A DNA stretch of 64,000 nucleotides from Novosphingobium aureum (GTDB lineage: Bacteria > Pseudomonadota > Alphaproteobacteria > Sphingomonadales > Sphingomonadaceae): the NCBI RefSeq assembly GCF_015865035.1, contig NZ_JADZGI010000001.1, forward strand, positions 248,001 through 312,000, read 5' to 3'. Positions 1 through 9,297 of the stretch are shown in pieces. The notes beneath the pieces were generated by a model that saw nothing but the letters and a program-made list of their open reading frames with translations, did no database searches and was not told the DNA's origin. The position numbers and the translations under genes were made by a program. How positions within the stretch are numbered: position 1 is the stretch's first letter; every line of letters begins with the position of its first letter.

Positions 1-609
1 ACGGATCTGGGCGAGGAAGGCCTCGATCTGGGCAAGCTCTACGACTACGATATCATCTGTCTCGACCTCAACCTGCCCGACATGCACGGGTACGACGTGC
101 TCAAGAAGCTGCGCGTCGCCAAGGTCCAGACCCCGGTCCTGATCCTCTCGGGCATTTCCGAGATGGACTCCAAGGTCCGCTCGTTCGGCTTCGGTGCCGA
201 CGACTACGTGACCAAGCCGTTCCACCGTGAAGAGCTGATCGCCCGCATCCACGCGGTCGTGCGCCGCTCCAAGGGCCACTCGCAGTCGGTCATCCGCACC
301 GGCAAGCTGGTCGTCAACCTCGATGCCAAGACGGTCGAGGTCGACGGGGCCCGCGTGCACCTTACCGGCAAGGAATACGCGATGCTCGAGCTGCTCAGCT
401 TGCGCAAGGGCACCACGCTGACCAAGGAAATGTTCCTCAACCACCTCTACGGCGGCATGGACGAGCCCGAGCTCAAGATCATCGACGTGTTCATCTGCAA
501 GCTGCGCAAGAAGCTCAGCCATGCCTGCGGCGGCGCGAACTACATCGAGACCGTGTGGGGCCGTGGCTACGTGCTGCGCGATCCCGACGAGATGCAGGAA
601 GTCGCCTGA
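1..609 (+). CDS. ctrA: Cell-cycle response regulator CtrA (5' end outside window)
   Basis: OmpR-type DNA-binding response regulator. The reading frame is open from base 1, giving 202 residues. The acceptor Asp lies in CLDLNLP at codon 64-66, which would be Asp51 of the full protein, so about 29 residues are missing. The receiver continues through SGISEMDSKVR and the conserved Lys in YVTKPF. The winged-helix DNA-binding domain follows, with GKEYAMLELLSLRKG and the terminal VWGRGYVLRDP. Near identity to CtrA in the linker (HREELIARIHAVVRRSKG) separates it from other OmpR regulators. In alphaproteobacteria CtrA controls cell division, motility and, in Sphingomonadales, often recombination and gene-transfer functions. 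A strong terminator follows at once. Confidence 0.95.
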   Translation, partial: TDLGEEGLDLGKLYDYDIICLDLNLPDMHGYDVLKKLRVAKVQTPVLILSGISEMDSKVRSFGFGADDYVTKPFHREELIARIHAVVRRSKGHSQSVIRTGKLVVNLDAKTVEVDGARVHLTGKEYAMLELLSLRKGTTLTKEMFLNHLYGGMDEPELKIIDVFICKLRKKLSHACGGANYIETVWGRGYVLRDPDEMQEVA

Positions 610-659
610 TCGCAAGGCCCGGGTGCGAATCGCTCCCGGAAAGGCGAATCGGTTCAAGC

Positions 660-694
660 ACGGCCCGCTCTTTCGAGCGGGCCGTTTGCGTTTT
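660..694 (+). terminator. Rho-independent terminator of ctrA
   Basis: A perfect 11-bp GC-rich stem (660-670 with 675-685) closes a TTTC loop and is followed by a T-rich tract. It sits 51 bases after the ctrA stop codon. Confidence 0.85.
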
Positions 695-752
695 GAGCGT
701 CGATTCGCGGTGAAATGTTCTTCACCATCGATTAGCCGTGTCGACTAACCCC

Positions 753-1445
753 TCAGAGCAAAATCGCGAGGATCGAGAGCAGGCTTGCGGTCGCGATGGC
801 ATTGAGCGCCATGCCAAGGCTCGCGAAGGCACCTGCGGTCGCATCGACCTGGAATGCACGCGCCGCGCCGATGCCGTGCGACGAGACGCCGAGTGCGAAG
901 CCGCGGGTGCGGTAATCGCGCAAGGCGAGCAGGTTGAGCAGCGGCGTCGCGATCATCGCGCCCAGCACGCCCGAGATCAGCACGACGCTCGCCGCCAGTG
1001 CGGGAACGCCGCCCAGCTGCCCGGCGATGGCCATGGCGACCGGGGTCGTCGTCGCGCGTGGGGCGATCGAGGCGATGATCTCGACAGGGGCACCGAACAG
1101 CCAGACGATCCCGGCGCCGCACACGATCGAGGTCACCGCGCCCGCGCCGAGCGCCAGCGCGATCGGCACCGCCATGCGGGCGATGCGCTCGCGCTGCTGC
1201 CACACCGGCACCGCCAGCCCGACGACCGCCGGGCCGAGCAGGAAGCTGATCGGGAAGGTCGCCGCCGAATAGGTCGCATAGGGCGTCCCCGTCGCGGCGA
1301 GCAGGCCGATCAGCACGGGCGTGCTCCAGAGCACCGGGTGAAGCAGCGGATGGCGCCCGCAGCGGCGCGAGAGCGTGTCGAAGGCCTCGAACACGCCGAG
1401 CGTCACCGTCAGCCAGAACAGCGTATCGGTCAGCAAGCCGGTCAT
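753..1445 (-). CDS. lrgB: LrgB/CidB family membrane protein
   Basis: A 230-residue polytopic membrane protein of the LrgB family, the partner of LrgA/CidA holin-like proteins. These pairs are linked in other bacteria to murein hydrolase control, autolysis or export of small organic acids. Family marks visible are FPISFLLGPAVVGLAVP near residues 68-84, IAPRATTTPVAMAIA near 127-141 and SSHGIGAARA near 188-197. Hydrophobic segments fill most of the length. Its ATG overlaps the lrgA stop as ATGA, so the two are translationally coupled. No separate promoter is visible. Confidence 0.9.
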   Translation of the reverse strand: MTGLLTDTLFWLTVTLGVFEAFDTLSRRCGRHPLLHPVLWSTPVLIGLLAATGTPYATYSAATFPISFLLGPAVVGLAVPVWQQRERIARMAVPIALALGAGAVTSIVCGAGIVWLFGAPVEIIASIAPRATTTPVAMAIAGQLGGVPALAASVVLISGVLGAMIATPLLNLLALRDYRTRGFALGVSSHGIGAARAFQVDATAGAFASLGMALNAIATASLLSILAILL

Positions 1446-1846
1446 CGTGCCGCCTCCTCGCTGCTGCCCTGCTTTGCGGTCGGCGAAGGCGCGTCGGGAT
1501 CGACCGCGACGAAGCGCACCAGCGCCCAGCGGAACACCAGTGCGGTGACGACTATGGTCATGACGGTCGAGACCAGCGTCGCGCTGAGCAGGGCGGCGCC
1601 GTAGCGCGAGAGGACGGGCCCCTCGTCGATCAGCCCCACCGCTGCGGGGACGAACATCACCGCGAGGTGCGCGGTCAGCCAGCCGGTCACCGCGACCAGC
1701 CGCGGTGTCTCGCGCCGCACCAGCGCCAGCCAGCCGAGCAGCAGGACCATGCCGATGACCGATCCGGGCAGGGCAAGCCCGGTGAGGCGGTGGATCGCTT
1801 CGCCCGCGAGCTGGCAGGCGAGCAGGAGGAAGATGGCGGGCAGCAT
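1442..1846 (-). CDS. lrgA: LrgA/CidA family holin-like protein
   Basis: A 134-residue protein with four predicted membrane segments and the LrgA core (ALPGSVIGMVLLLGWL and MFVPAAVGLID). The start at 1846 was chosen because the family begins just before this helix; the open frame upstream shows no family similarity. The tail (PDAPSPTAKQGSSEEAAR) is a soluble, polar extension. It is the first gene of a two-gene operon with lrgB, divergent from trmB. The ribosome-binding site is weak, so the start is less certain than the identity. Confidence 0.87.
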   Translation of the reverse strand: MLPAIFLLLACQLAGEAIHRLTGLALPGSVIGMVLLLGWLALVRRETPRLVAVTGWLTAHLAVMFVPAAVGLIDEGPVLSRYGAALLSATLVSTVMTIVVTALVFRWALVRFVAVDPDAPSPTAKQGSSEEAAR

Positions 1847-2038
1847 GCGGGGGCCTTGGTCGATCAGTGGAAAGAACGCGTCTTCGGGTAAGTACCCTTG
1901 GCCTCCTTTAGGGCCTTCATGTGCAAGGTTTGCAATGGAGACTTTCGGCGAAAATGCACCGGGGCATCCTCGATGCGGCAATATCCGGCGCGCGCGAGCC
2001 ATTGACCGGGCGCGCGGCTTTTGCCAGTGCCGCGCCCC

Positions 2039-2758
2039 ATGACTGCGCACAAACCCGGCGATCCGACGACTCTCAACCGCCTCTATGGCCGTGCCAAGGG
2101 CAAGCCCCTGCGCACCGGCCAGCAGGCGCTCGTCGACACGCTCCTGCCCAAGATCGCGATGCCCGAGGAAGGGCCGATCACCGCCGAGGTCCTGTTCGGC
2201 GAGGACTGCCCGCTGCACTTCGAGATCGGCTTCGGCGGCGGCGAGCACATGGCCTACCGTGCCGACATGCTGCCCGGGCACGGGTTCATCGGTGCGGAGC
2301 CCTTCATCAACGGTGTCGCGCAGGCACTCGTCCACGTTTCGGGCGACAATGGCGCGCATGCGCCGCTCGGCAACGTGCGCATCCACCATGGCGACGCGCT
2401 CGAGGTCCTTGCGCGCATTCCCGACGGCTCGCTCTCGTTCCTCTACCTGCTGCACCCCGACCCCTGGCCCAAGGCGCGCCATGCCAAGCGGCGCATGATG
2501 AACGACGGGCCGGTCGACATGTTCGCGGCCAAGCTCAAGCCGGGCGGCGAGTTCCGCTTCGGCACCGACCACGCCATCTACCTGCGCCATGCGCTGATGG
2601 TGATGCAGCGCCACACCGACCAGTTCGAATGGCTCTGCGACAAGCCAGCCGACTTCCAGAACCGCCCCGGTGGCTGGCCCGAGACGCGCTACGAGCACAA
2701 GGCGCGCACCGTCTACGGCCACGAGGTCTGGTACTTCCGCTATCGCCGCAAGGGCTGA
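2039..2758 (+). CDS. trmB: tRNA (guanine-N7)-methyltransferase TrmB
   Basis: A class I SAM-dependent methyltransferase that forms m7G46 in tRNA. The SAM-binding strand HFEIGFGGGEH is at residues 60-70. The TrmB signature LLHPDPWPKARHAKRR follows in the middle, and a C-terminal GGWPETRYEHKA region carries the conserved TRYE. Length (239 residues) is normal. An in-frame ATG at 2021 would add six residues, but MTAHKPGDP fits the family start better. It stands alone, divergent from lrgA. Confidence 0.93.
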   Translation: MTAHKPGDPTTLNRLYGRAKGKPLRTGQQALVDTLLPKIAMPEEGPITAEVLFGEDCPLHFEIGFGGGEHMAYRADMLPGHGFIGAEPFINGVAQALVHVSGDNGAHAPLGNVRIHHGDALEVLARIPDGSLSFLYLLHPDPWPKARHAKRRMMNDGPVDMFAAKLKPGGEFRFGTDHAIYLRHALMVMQRHTDQFEWLCDKPADFQNRPGGWPETRYEHKARTVYGHEVWYFRYRRKG

Positions 2759-2800
2759 GGGCCAGCCCGCAGTTCGCAAGGCTTAGCCGCGTGACCGCGC

Positions 2801-3418
2801 TCAGAGGTGTTGCTGCGTCTTGCGCAGCAATTCCTTGCGGCGCTTGCGCTGGCGGATCTGGTCGGTCTCAATCGAGAGCGGCTGGACCTTGGGGCCCTTT
2901 GGAACGTTGCGGTCGAAATGGAAGCTGCGCGTCGCGCCCACGGGCATGTCCTCGAGCGCGTAGAGCGCGACCACGGTAAGGTCGAACTGCTCGACTTCGT
3001 CCATCTGCACGTCGGTCTCGTCATTAGCCTCGAGCAGCGTCGCGACGATGTCGTCGAAGTGGCCGATGTTCATGAACTGGCCGGTGGCGAGGCTGCCCTG
3101 GCCCATCAGCGAGCGCGGGTCTTCGCCGAGGTCTCCGGGCAGTTCGCGGAGGTCTGTCAGCGCCAGCTCGATCTGCCGCCCACGCACGTGGACGGTGGCG
3201 ATGAGACTGGAGACGTAAAGTGGCTGGCTGCTCATGTTGGTGACGAGGCAGCGGCTGCGCATGCCCCGGCCAGCGGCGCGGGTGATCAGGATGGTCGAGC
3301 GCTTGGTGCCGCGGAACTGCACGAGCAGCAGTTGCAGGTAGATCACCCAGACGATGAGCATGGCAAAGCTCAGCGCAACGCTGAACACCTGCGTATGCTC
3401 AAGGAACCACTGCCACAT
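2801..3418 (-). CDS. Membrane-anchored protein of unknown function
   Basis: 205 residues with one membrane helix near residues 13-31 (VALSFAMLIVWVIYLQLLL) after a short periplasmic or cytoplasmic lead, then a mainly beta soluble domain and a basic tail rich in Arg, Lys and Gln. The start at 3418 is supported by GAGGAGG placed 7 bases upstream. I recognise no named domain. The soluble part reads like an all-beta domain with regular hydrophobic strands (QFDLTVVALYALEDMP). It is convergent with trmB, 42 bases away, with no clear shared terminator. Confidence 0.75.
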   Translation of the reverse strand: MWQWFLEHTQVFSVALSFAMLIVWVIYLQLLLVQFRGTKRSTILITRAAGRGMRSRCLVTNMSSQPLYVSSLIATVHVRGRQIELALTDLRELPGDLGEDPRSLMGQGSLATGQFMNIGHFDDIVATLLEANDETDVQMDEVEQFDLTVVALYALEDMPVGATRSFHFDRNVPKGPKVQPLSIETDQIRQRKRRKELLRKTQQHL

Positions 3419-3530
3419 CGCACCCTCCTCAGCGCCTGCGACGCCGGGACTCGCCCGGCCAATGCCGCGCGCAGGTAGGCTTCGCATAGGTGCGGGTCAA
3501 TCGTGGTCTGCTTCAAGCCTGCGAAAAGCA

Positions 3531-3565
3531 AAAGGCCCGGGGTGCTGGGAGCACCCCGGGCCCTT
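3531..3565 (-). terminator. Rho-independent terminator of maeB
   Basis: A perfect 13-bp GC stem with a three-base loop (3534-3546 with 3550-3562). Read on the minus strand it is followed by TTTTGCTTTTC. It lies 24 bases beyond the maeB stop. Confidence 0.88.
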
Positions 3566-3588
3566 CAATAGTCCGACAAGATGTCGCC

Positions 3589-5856
3589 TCAGCCGGCGAC
3601 GCCCGCCGCCGCGAGAACCGCGCTGGTGAGCACGTCGGGCGCGATCGAGGTCATCGGCACGATCTGCACCGGCTTCTCCATGCCGAGCAGGATCGGGCCG
3701 ATCGAGGTCGTCCCGCCGATTTCCTTGAGCAGCTTGGCCGAGATGTTGGCCGACTGCAGGCCCGGCATGATCAGGACGTTTGCCGGTGCCGAGAGGCGGC
3801 TGAACGGGTAGAGTTCCATGATCTTGGGGTTGAGCGCGGCATCGGGGGCCATCTCGCCTTCGTACTCGAAGTCGGGCTTCGCGTCGTCGAGGATGTGCAC
3901 GGCATCGCGGATGCGGTCGAGCCACTTGCCCTCGGGGTTGCCGAAGGTCGCATAGCTCAGGAAGGCGACGCGCGGCTCGTGGCCCATGCGGCGCGCGACC
4001 TTGGAGGCCTCGGTGGCGATGATCGCCAGTTCCTCGGCGCTCGGACGCTCGTTGATGGTGGTGTCGGCGAGGAACACCGTGTGGTTCTTGCCGACGAGCA
4101 TGTGCATGCCGAAGGGCAGCTTGTCCTCGGCCGGGTCGAGCACGCGGCGCACGTCCTTCATCGACTGCGCGAAGGGACGCGTCATGCCGGTGATCATCGC
4201 ATCGCCCACGCCCATCTTGAGCAGGCCAGATGCGAAGATGTTGCGGTCGGTGTTGACCATGCGCTGCACGTCGCGCTGCAGGAAGCCGCGGCGCTTGAGG
4301 CGCTCGTAGAGCATCTCGACCATCGGCGCGACGTGCTCGGAGACCATCGAGTTCTGGATGTGGTAGCTGTCGGGGTCGGTGACGCCCAGCTCGTTCATCA
4401 GATCGCGGATGTTCTGCGTGCGGCCGACCAGGATCGGTTCGCCATAGCCGAAATCGCGGTACTGGATCGCGGCGCGCAGCACGACCTCGTTGTCGGCCTC
4501 GGCGAAGATCACGCGCTTGGGATCGGCGCGGACCTGCGCGTAGACGCGGCTCAGTGCCGAAGTGGTCGGGTTGAGACGGCCCTTGAGTTCGAGGCGGTAG
4601 GCCTCGAAGTCCTCGATCGGACGCTGCGCGACGCCCGAGGCCATGGCCGCCTTGGCAACCGCCATCGGCACCACTTCCATCAGGCGCGGGTCGAACGGAG
4701 CGGGAATGATGTATTCGCGTCCGAACTGGTGGGTCTCACCGCCGTAGGCTGCGGCGACGTCTTCGTGGACCTGCTCGCGGGCGAGTTCGGCAATGGCGTT
4801 GGCCGCCGCGATCTTCATCTCCTCGTTGATCGCGGTCGCCGAAACGTCGAGCGCGCCGCGGAAGATGAAGGGGAAGCCCAGGACGTTGTTGACCTGGTTG
4901 GGATAGTCCGAACGGCCAGTGGCGATGATGGCGTCCGGGCGCACCGCCTTGGCATCGTTCGGGTTGATCTCGGGGTCGGGGTTGGCCATCGCGAAGATGA
5001 TCGGCTCGTCGGCCATCTTCTTCACGTATTCGGGCTTGAGCGCGCCGGCTGCGGAGAGGCCGAGGAACACGTCGGCACCGACCAGCGCTTCCTCGAGGGT
5101 GCGCGCTTCGGTGTCGATGGCGTGGGCGCTCTTCCACTGGTCCATCGATTCCTCGCGACCGCGGTAGATCGTGCCCGAACGGTCGCACACGGTGACGTTC
5201 TCGTGGCGCACGCCCATCGACTTCATGAGTGCGGTGCAGGCGAGCGCCGAGGCGCCGGCGCCGTTGACCACGACCTTGATCTTGTCGAGGTCACGTCCGG
5301 TGAGATGGCAGGCGTTGATCAGGCCGGCGGCGGCGATGATCGCGGTGCCGTGCTGGTCGTCGTGCATGACCGGGATGTTCATGCGGTCGCGCAGCGTCTG
5401 CTCGATGATGAAGCATTCGGGCGCCTTGATGTCCTCGAGGTTGATGCCGCCGAAGCTCGGCTCCATCATCGCGATCGCCTCGATCAGCGCCTCGGGATCC
5501 TCGCTGTTGAGCTCGATGTCGATCGAATCGACGTCGGCGAAGCGCTTGAACAGGACTGCCTTGCCTTCCATCACCGGCTTCGAGGCGAGCGCGCCGAGGT
5601 TGCCCATGCCCAGGATCGCGGTGCCGTTCGAGATCACCGCGACGAGGTTGCCCTTGGCGGTGTAGTCGTAGGCCGCCTGCGGATCGTCGGCGATGGCCTG
5701 CACCGGCACGGCCACGCCCGGCGAATAGGCAAGGCTGAGATCGCGCTGGGTCGCCATCGGCTTGGAGGCGATGATCTCGATCTTACCAGGGCGGATCGTC
5801 TGGTGATAGAAGAGCGCCTCGCGCTCGGTGAACTGGACCTTGCTTTTCTCGGACAA
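3589..5856 (-). CDS. maeB: NADP-dependent malic enzyme with C-terminal phosphotransacetylase-like domain
   Basis: Decarboxylates malate to pyruvate with NADP. It has 755 residues, as usual for MaeB. The malic N-terminal domain holds LAYSPGVAVPV, and the NAD(P)-binding half holds HDDQHGTAI and VVNGAGASALA. From about residue 430 to the end there is a phosphotransacetylase-like domain (DADNEVVLRA-type start, LGVTDPDSYHI region, NVLIMPGLQSANISAKLL), which in this family is regulatory and not catalytic. The start is TTG at 5856, with GGGGAG seven bases upstream; in-frame sequence further upstream is low-complexity Arg/Pro and unlike the family. It is divergent from mutS. Confidence 0.95.
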   Translation of the reverse strand: MSEKSKVQFTEREALFYHQTIRPGKIEIIASKPMATQRDLSLAYSPGVAVPVQAIADDPQAAYDYTAKGNLVAVISNGTAILGMGNLGALASKPVMEGKAVLFKRFADVDSIDIELNSEDPEALIEAIAMMEPSFGGINLEDIKAPECFIIEQTLRDRMNIPVMHDDQHGTAIIAAAGLINACHLTGRDLDKIKVVVNGAGASALACTALMKSMGVRHENVTVCDRSGTIYRGREESMDQWKSAHAIDTEARTLEEALVGADVFLGLSAAGALKPEYVKKMADEPIIFAMANPDPEINPNDAKAVRPDAIIATGRSDYPNQVNNVLGFPFIFRGALDVSATAINEEMKIAAANAIAELAREQVHEDVAAAYGGETHQFGREYIIPAPFDPRLMEVVPMAVAKAAMASGVAQRPIEDFEAYRLELKGRLNPTTSALSRVYAQVRADPKRVIFAEADNEVVLRAAIQYRDFGYGEPILVGRTQNIRDLMNELGVTDPDSYHIQNSMVSEHVAPMVEMLYERLKRRGFLQRDVQRMVNTDRNIFASGLLKMGVGDAMITGMTRPFAQSMKDVRRVLDPAEDKLPFGMHMLVGKNHTVFLADTTINERPSAEELAIIATEASKVARRMGHEPRVAFLSYATFGNPEGKWLDRIRDAVHILDDAKPDFEYEGEMAPDAALNPKIMELYPFSRLSAPANVLIMPGLQSANISAKLLKEIGGTTSIGPILLGMEKPVQIVPMTSIAPDVLTSAVLAAAGVAG

Positions 5857-5972
5857 GCGATATCTCCCCGGATGAGCCTGCGCCCCTAACCCAAGAATCC
5901 GCGACGCGATAGGGGAAAGGACGCCTGGCCGCGCTTCACAAGGGGGCGCACGCGGCGCTAACGCTGCTTCCC

Positions 5973-8591
5973 ATGAGTTCCGGCGCGACCCCCATGATGG
6001 CCCAGTATCTCGCCCTGCGCGAGCAGGCCGACGACTGCCTCCTGTTCTACCGGATGGGCGACTTCTTCGAGCTCTTCTTCGAGGATGCAAAAACCGCAAG
6101 CCAGATTCTCGATATCGCACTCACCACGCGCGGCGAGCACGATGGCGCGCCGATCCCGATGTGCGGGGTGCCGGTCCATTCCGCCGAGAGCTATCTCGCG
6201 CGGCTGATCAAGGCAGGGTGCCGGGTCGCCATCGCCGAGCAGACCGAGACCCCCGCGCAGGCCAAGGAGCGGGCGAGGAAGGAAGGTCGTGCGTCCAAGG
6301 CGCTGGTCGCGCGCGATATCGTGCGCTTCGTCACCGCCGGAACGCTGACCGAGGAGGCGCTGCTCGAACCGCGCCGTGCGAACGTGCTCGCCGCCGCCTG
6401 CGAGGTGCGCGGCACGGTCGGTATCGCCGCCTGCGACATCTCGACCGGGCGCATGGAGCTCGAGGAATGCGCGCCCGAGCGGCTCGCCGCCGCGCTCGCA
6501 AGGATCGGGGCGAGCGAGCTGGTCGTGCCCGAGGGCTGGGAGGCCGCGCCCGAGACCGCCATCGCGCGTTCGGGCCACGAGTTCTCCTCCGATGGCGGGG
6601 CCGAGCGGCTCCAGGTCATCCACGGGGTCGCGACGCTCGACGGCTTCGGCAGCTTCACCCGCGCGATGCTCGCCGCAGCTGGCGGGCTGGTTGCCTATCT
6701 CGACCATGTCGGGCGCGGTGCGCTGCCGCTGCTGCTGCCGCCCGAAGCACGCGCGGGCGATGCCACGCTGGCGATGGACGAGGCGACCCGCGCCAGTCTC
6801 GAGATCCTCGAAGCCGCACAGGGCGGGCGCAAGGGCAGCCTGATCGACGCGGTCGACCGCTGCGTCACCGGCGCTGGCGCACGCCAGCTGGCCGAGGACC
6901 TCGCCGCGCCGTTGACCGACCGGCAGGCCATCGCCGAACGGCTAGATCTCGTCTCGCGCCTCTTCGAGGATGCGCTGCTGCGCGAGGACCTGCGCAGTGC
7001 GCTGCGCTCGCTGCCCGATATCGGCCGCGCGCTCGGGCGCGTTGTTGCCGGGCGCGGCAGCCCGCGCGATCTCGGCCAGCTGCGCGACGGGCTTTCGGGC
7101 GCACACGAGATCGGTGCGCGTCTGGCCGCACGCGACAACCTGCCGGTACTGCTCGAACGCCTGCTCCCCGAGCTCGCCGGGCATGGCGAACTGGTCGACC
7201 ATTTCGCGCGCGCGCTCGTCGCTTCCCCGCCGACCGAGCGCGGGCAGGGCGGTTACATCGCCTCGGGTTACGATGCCGGGCTCGACGAGCTGCGCGTCAC
7301 CTCGGGCGATGCGCGCAAGGCGATTGCCGCGCTTGAGGCGCGCTACCGCGAGGAGACCGGCACCCCCTCGCTCAAGATCAAACACAACAACGTGTTGGGC
7401 TACTTCGTCGAGGTGCCCTCGCGCCACGCCGACAAGCTGATGGAGGCCGACAGCGGCTTCTCGCACCGCCAGACCATGGCCGGGGCGATGCGCTTCAACG
7501 CGCTTGCCCTGCACGAGGAAGCGAGCCGCATCACCGAGGCCGGCGCTCATGCCCTCGCGCTCGAGGAAGCGCATTTCGAGGCGCTGGTGGCCGAGGCCGT
7601 TGCCGCGCGGCGCGAGATCGCCCGCGCCGCCGCCGCGCTCGCCCGGATCGACGTTTCGGCCGGGCAGGCAGAACGTGCCGCCGAGGGCGGCTGGACCTGT
7701 CCCGAGGTGGTGGACGGGCTTTCGCTCGAGATCGAGGGCGGGCGTCACCCGGTGGTCGAGGCTGCACTCAAGCGGCAGGGCGAGCGCTTCGTCGCCAACG
7801 ACTGCCGCCTCGCCAGCCATGACCGGCTCTGGCTCATCGGCGGCCCGAACATGGGCGGTAAGTCGACCTTCCTCCGGCAGAATGCGCTGATCGTACTGCT
7901 CGCGCAGGCGGGCGGCTTCGTGCCCGCTGCCTCGGCGCGGATCGGCATGGTCGACCGCCTGTTCAGCCGCGTCGGCGCTTCGGACAATCTCGCGCGCGGG
8001 CGCTCGACCTTCATGGTTGAAATGGTCGAAACCGCCGCGATCCTGGCGCAGGCGACCGACCGCAGCTTCGTGATCCTCGACGAGGTCGGGCGAGGGACCT
8101 CGACGTACGACGGGCTCGCGCTCGCCTGGGCGGTGGCCGAGGCGGTGCACGAGAGCAACCGCTGTCGCTGCCTCTTCGCGACCCACTACCACGAGATGGC
8201 GCGTCTGGCCGAAACCTGCGAGGCGCTCTCGCTGCATCATGTGCGCGCGCGCGAGTGGAAGGGCGATCTGGTCCTGCTTCACGAGCTGGCGGAAGGACCC
8301 GCCGACCGCAGCTACGGTCTTGCCGTGGCGCGGCTCGCCGGTGTCCCGCCCAAGGTCATCAGCCGTGCCAAGGCGGTACTCGATAAACTGGAAAAGGGGC
8401 GAGCGGAGACCGGTGGTCTTGCGGCCGGGCTGGGGGAACTGCCGCTCTTCGCGGCCGCCGAGGACGCGCGCGAGGAAGCCTGCGACACCTTGCGCGAGAA
8501 ACTGCGTGACATGGACGTCGATGCGCTCGCACCGCGCGATGCGCTCGAGATCCTCTACGATCTCAAGCGCGAGGCGGGAACCGAAGCTTAA
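5973..8591 (+). CDS. mutS: DNA mismatch repair protein MutS
   Basis: 872 residues. The mismatch-reading Phe-x-Glu is present as F31-F32-E33 in RMGDFFELFFED. The connector, lever and clamp regions follow. The ATPase domain near residues 620-800 carries the Walker A GGPNMGGKSTFLRQ, the Walker B FVILDEVGRGTSTYDG and the ATHYHEM switch. The C-terminus (LREKLRDMDVDALAPRDAL) resembles the dimerisation tail. An ATG at 5994 could also serve as start. It is divergent from maeB with a 116-base gap. Confidence 0.97.
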   Translation: MSSGATPMMAQYLALREQADDCLLFYRMGDFFELFFEDAKTASQILDIALTTRGEHDGAPIPMCGVPVHSAESYLARLIKAGCRVAIAEQTETPAQAKERARKEGRASKALVARDIVRFVTAGTLTEEALLEPRRANVLAAACEVRGTVGIAACDISTGRMELEECAPERLAAALARIGASELVVPEGWEAAPETAIARSGHEFSSDGGAERLQVIHGVATLDGFGSFTRAMLAAAGGLVAYLDHVGRGALPLLLPPEARAGDATLAMDEATRASLEILEAAQGGRKGSLIDAVDRCVTGAGARQLAEDLAAPLTDRQAIAERLDLVSRLFEDALLREDLRSALRSLPDIGRALGRVVAGRGSPRDLGQLRDGLSGAHEIGARLAARDNLPVLLERLLPELAGHGELVDHFARALVASPPTERGQGGYIASGYDAGLDELRVTSGDARKAIAALEARYREETGTPSLKIKHNNVLGYFVEVPSRHADKLMEADSGFSHRQTMAGAMRFNALALHEEASRITEAGAHALALEEAHFEALVAEAVAARREIARAAAALARIDVSAGQAERAAEGGWTCPEVVDGLSLEIEGGRHPVVEAALKRQGERFVANDCRLASHDRLWLIGGPNMGGKSTFLRQNALIVLLAQAGGFVPAASARIGMVDRLFSRVGASDNLARGRSTFMVEMVETAAILAQATDRSFVILDEVGRGTSTYDGLALAWAVAEAVHESNRCRCLFATHYHEMARLAETCEALSLHHVRAREWKGDLVLLHELAEGPADRSYGLAVARLAGVPPKVISRAKAVLDKLEKGRAETGGLAAGLGELPLFAAAEDAREEACDTLREKLRDMDVDALAPRDALEILYDLKREAGTEA

Positions 8592-8614
8592 CCTTGCGGG
8601 TCTAGGCCCGAGCC

Positions 8615-8812
8615 ATGTTGTTCGGACCCAGGATCACGAATGTCTTCCGCAGTCGCTGGCAGGCGCTGTTCTGGGCGGCCAGCGTGCTGCTGACCGCCTA
8701 TTGCTCGGTCCCTGCTCCCGAAACGCATGGGGGCGGTCAGCCGAAGGCTTCCGCCGAAGTGCATGGCAAACATAGTAACCCTTGGGCGAAGAACTCGCCC
8801 TCCTCTCCGTAG
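8615..8812 (+). CDS. Small membrane-anchored or lipoprotein-like protein, unknown
   Basis: 65 residues: a basic N-terminus, one hydrophobic segment (ALFWAASVLLTAYC, about residues 17-30) ending in a Cys, then a polar His/Lys/Ser-rich tail containing NPWAK. The Cys after LLTAY is only loosely like a lipobox. The gene starts 23 bases after the mutS stop and is followed by a hairpin, so it may be co-transcribed with mutS. I recall similar short proteins in Sphingomonadales, but no function is known to me. Confidence 0.6.
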   Translation: MLFGPRITNVFRSRWQALFWAASVLLTAYCSVPAPETHGGGQPKASAEVHGKHSNPWAKNSPSSP

Positions 8813-8822
8813 TGTCTTTTCA

Positions 8823-8848
8823 GGCCCGCCCGTTTTGCGGGTCGGGCC
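8823..8848. terminator. Possible bidirectional terminator hairpin
   Basis: A 10-bp GC stem with one bulged T lies between the convergent small genes ending at 8812 and 8864. There is no long T tract on either strand, so termination strength is doubtful. Confidence 0.45.
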
Positions 8849-8863
8849 CTGTCGTAGCGGAGC

Positions 8864-9181
8864 TCAGCTGCCGTCGCGGGCAAAGGCCGGGTCGGCGACG
8901 CCTGCGCGTCCGTAGCGGTTCTCGAGGTCGTCCATGGTTTCCTCGCCGCGGTATGCGGACATGTCGATCACGCCGCTGGTATCCATCTGGCGCATGTGGT
9001 CGACGAGGTCCTGCGCGTCCGAGTTGTTTAGGCTGGAGGACAGCTTCTCGCTCTGCTCGAGGCCGAGGATGGAAACCGGCTCGACCATCGCCTGGTCGCT
9101 CACCGTCTGGGCCTGCGCCTCGGCATCGGCCTGTTCGTTGTTGACCGTTTCGGGGGCGAGTTCGGGGTTACGCTGGCTCAT
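8864..9181 (-). CDS. Small acidic protein of unknown function
   Basis: 105 residues, soluble, rich in Gln, Glu, Asp and Ala, with no membrane segment. The sequence NPELAPETVNNEQADAEAQ is a disordered lead. The region after residue 50 (LSSSLNNSDAQDLVDHMRQM) is likely helical. The end DDLENRYGRAGVADP is compact. The start at 9181 is supported by GGAG seven bases upstream; a start 27 bases earlier lacks this. I recognise no domain. Confidence 0.65.
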   Translation of the reverse strand: MSQRNPELAPETVNNEQADAEAQAQTVSDQAMVEPVSILGLEQSEKLSSSLNNSDAQDLVDHMRQMDTSGVIDMSAYRGEETMDDLENRYGRAGVADPAFARDGS

Positions 9182-9297
9182 CGCTTGTCTCCTTTGCTCC
9201 CCTAACAAAGCAGTAGCGATTCGCGTTCCCGGAGGGGCGCTCTTTCGAGGCCTTGCGCGATGGCCGGCCGCCTTTCAGCGACCGGCCGCTTGGCTCG

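Noticed and set aside
1847..2038. SAM-type riboswitch or leader peptide between lrgA and trmB
   Set aside because: A short minus-strand frame (MKALKEAKGTYPKTRSFH) exists, but no conserved fold or gene-linked logic supports a regulatory role.
3490..5889. Long open frame of 799 codons on the plus strand opposite maeB
   Set aside because: It mirrors the maeB codons; the product is His/Asp/Arg/Val-rich low-complexity sequence with no domain, while the minus strand codes for a complete malic enzyme.
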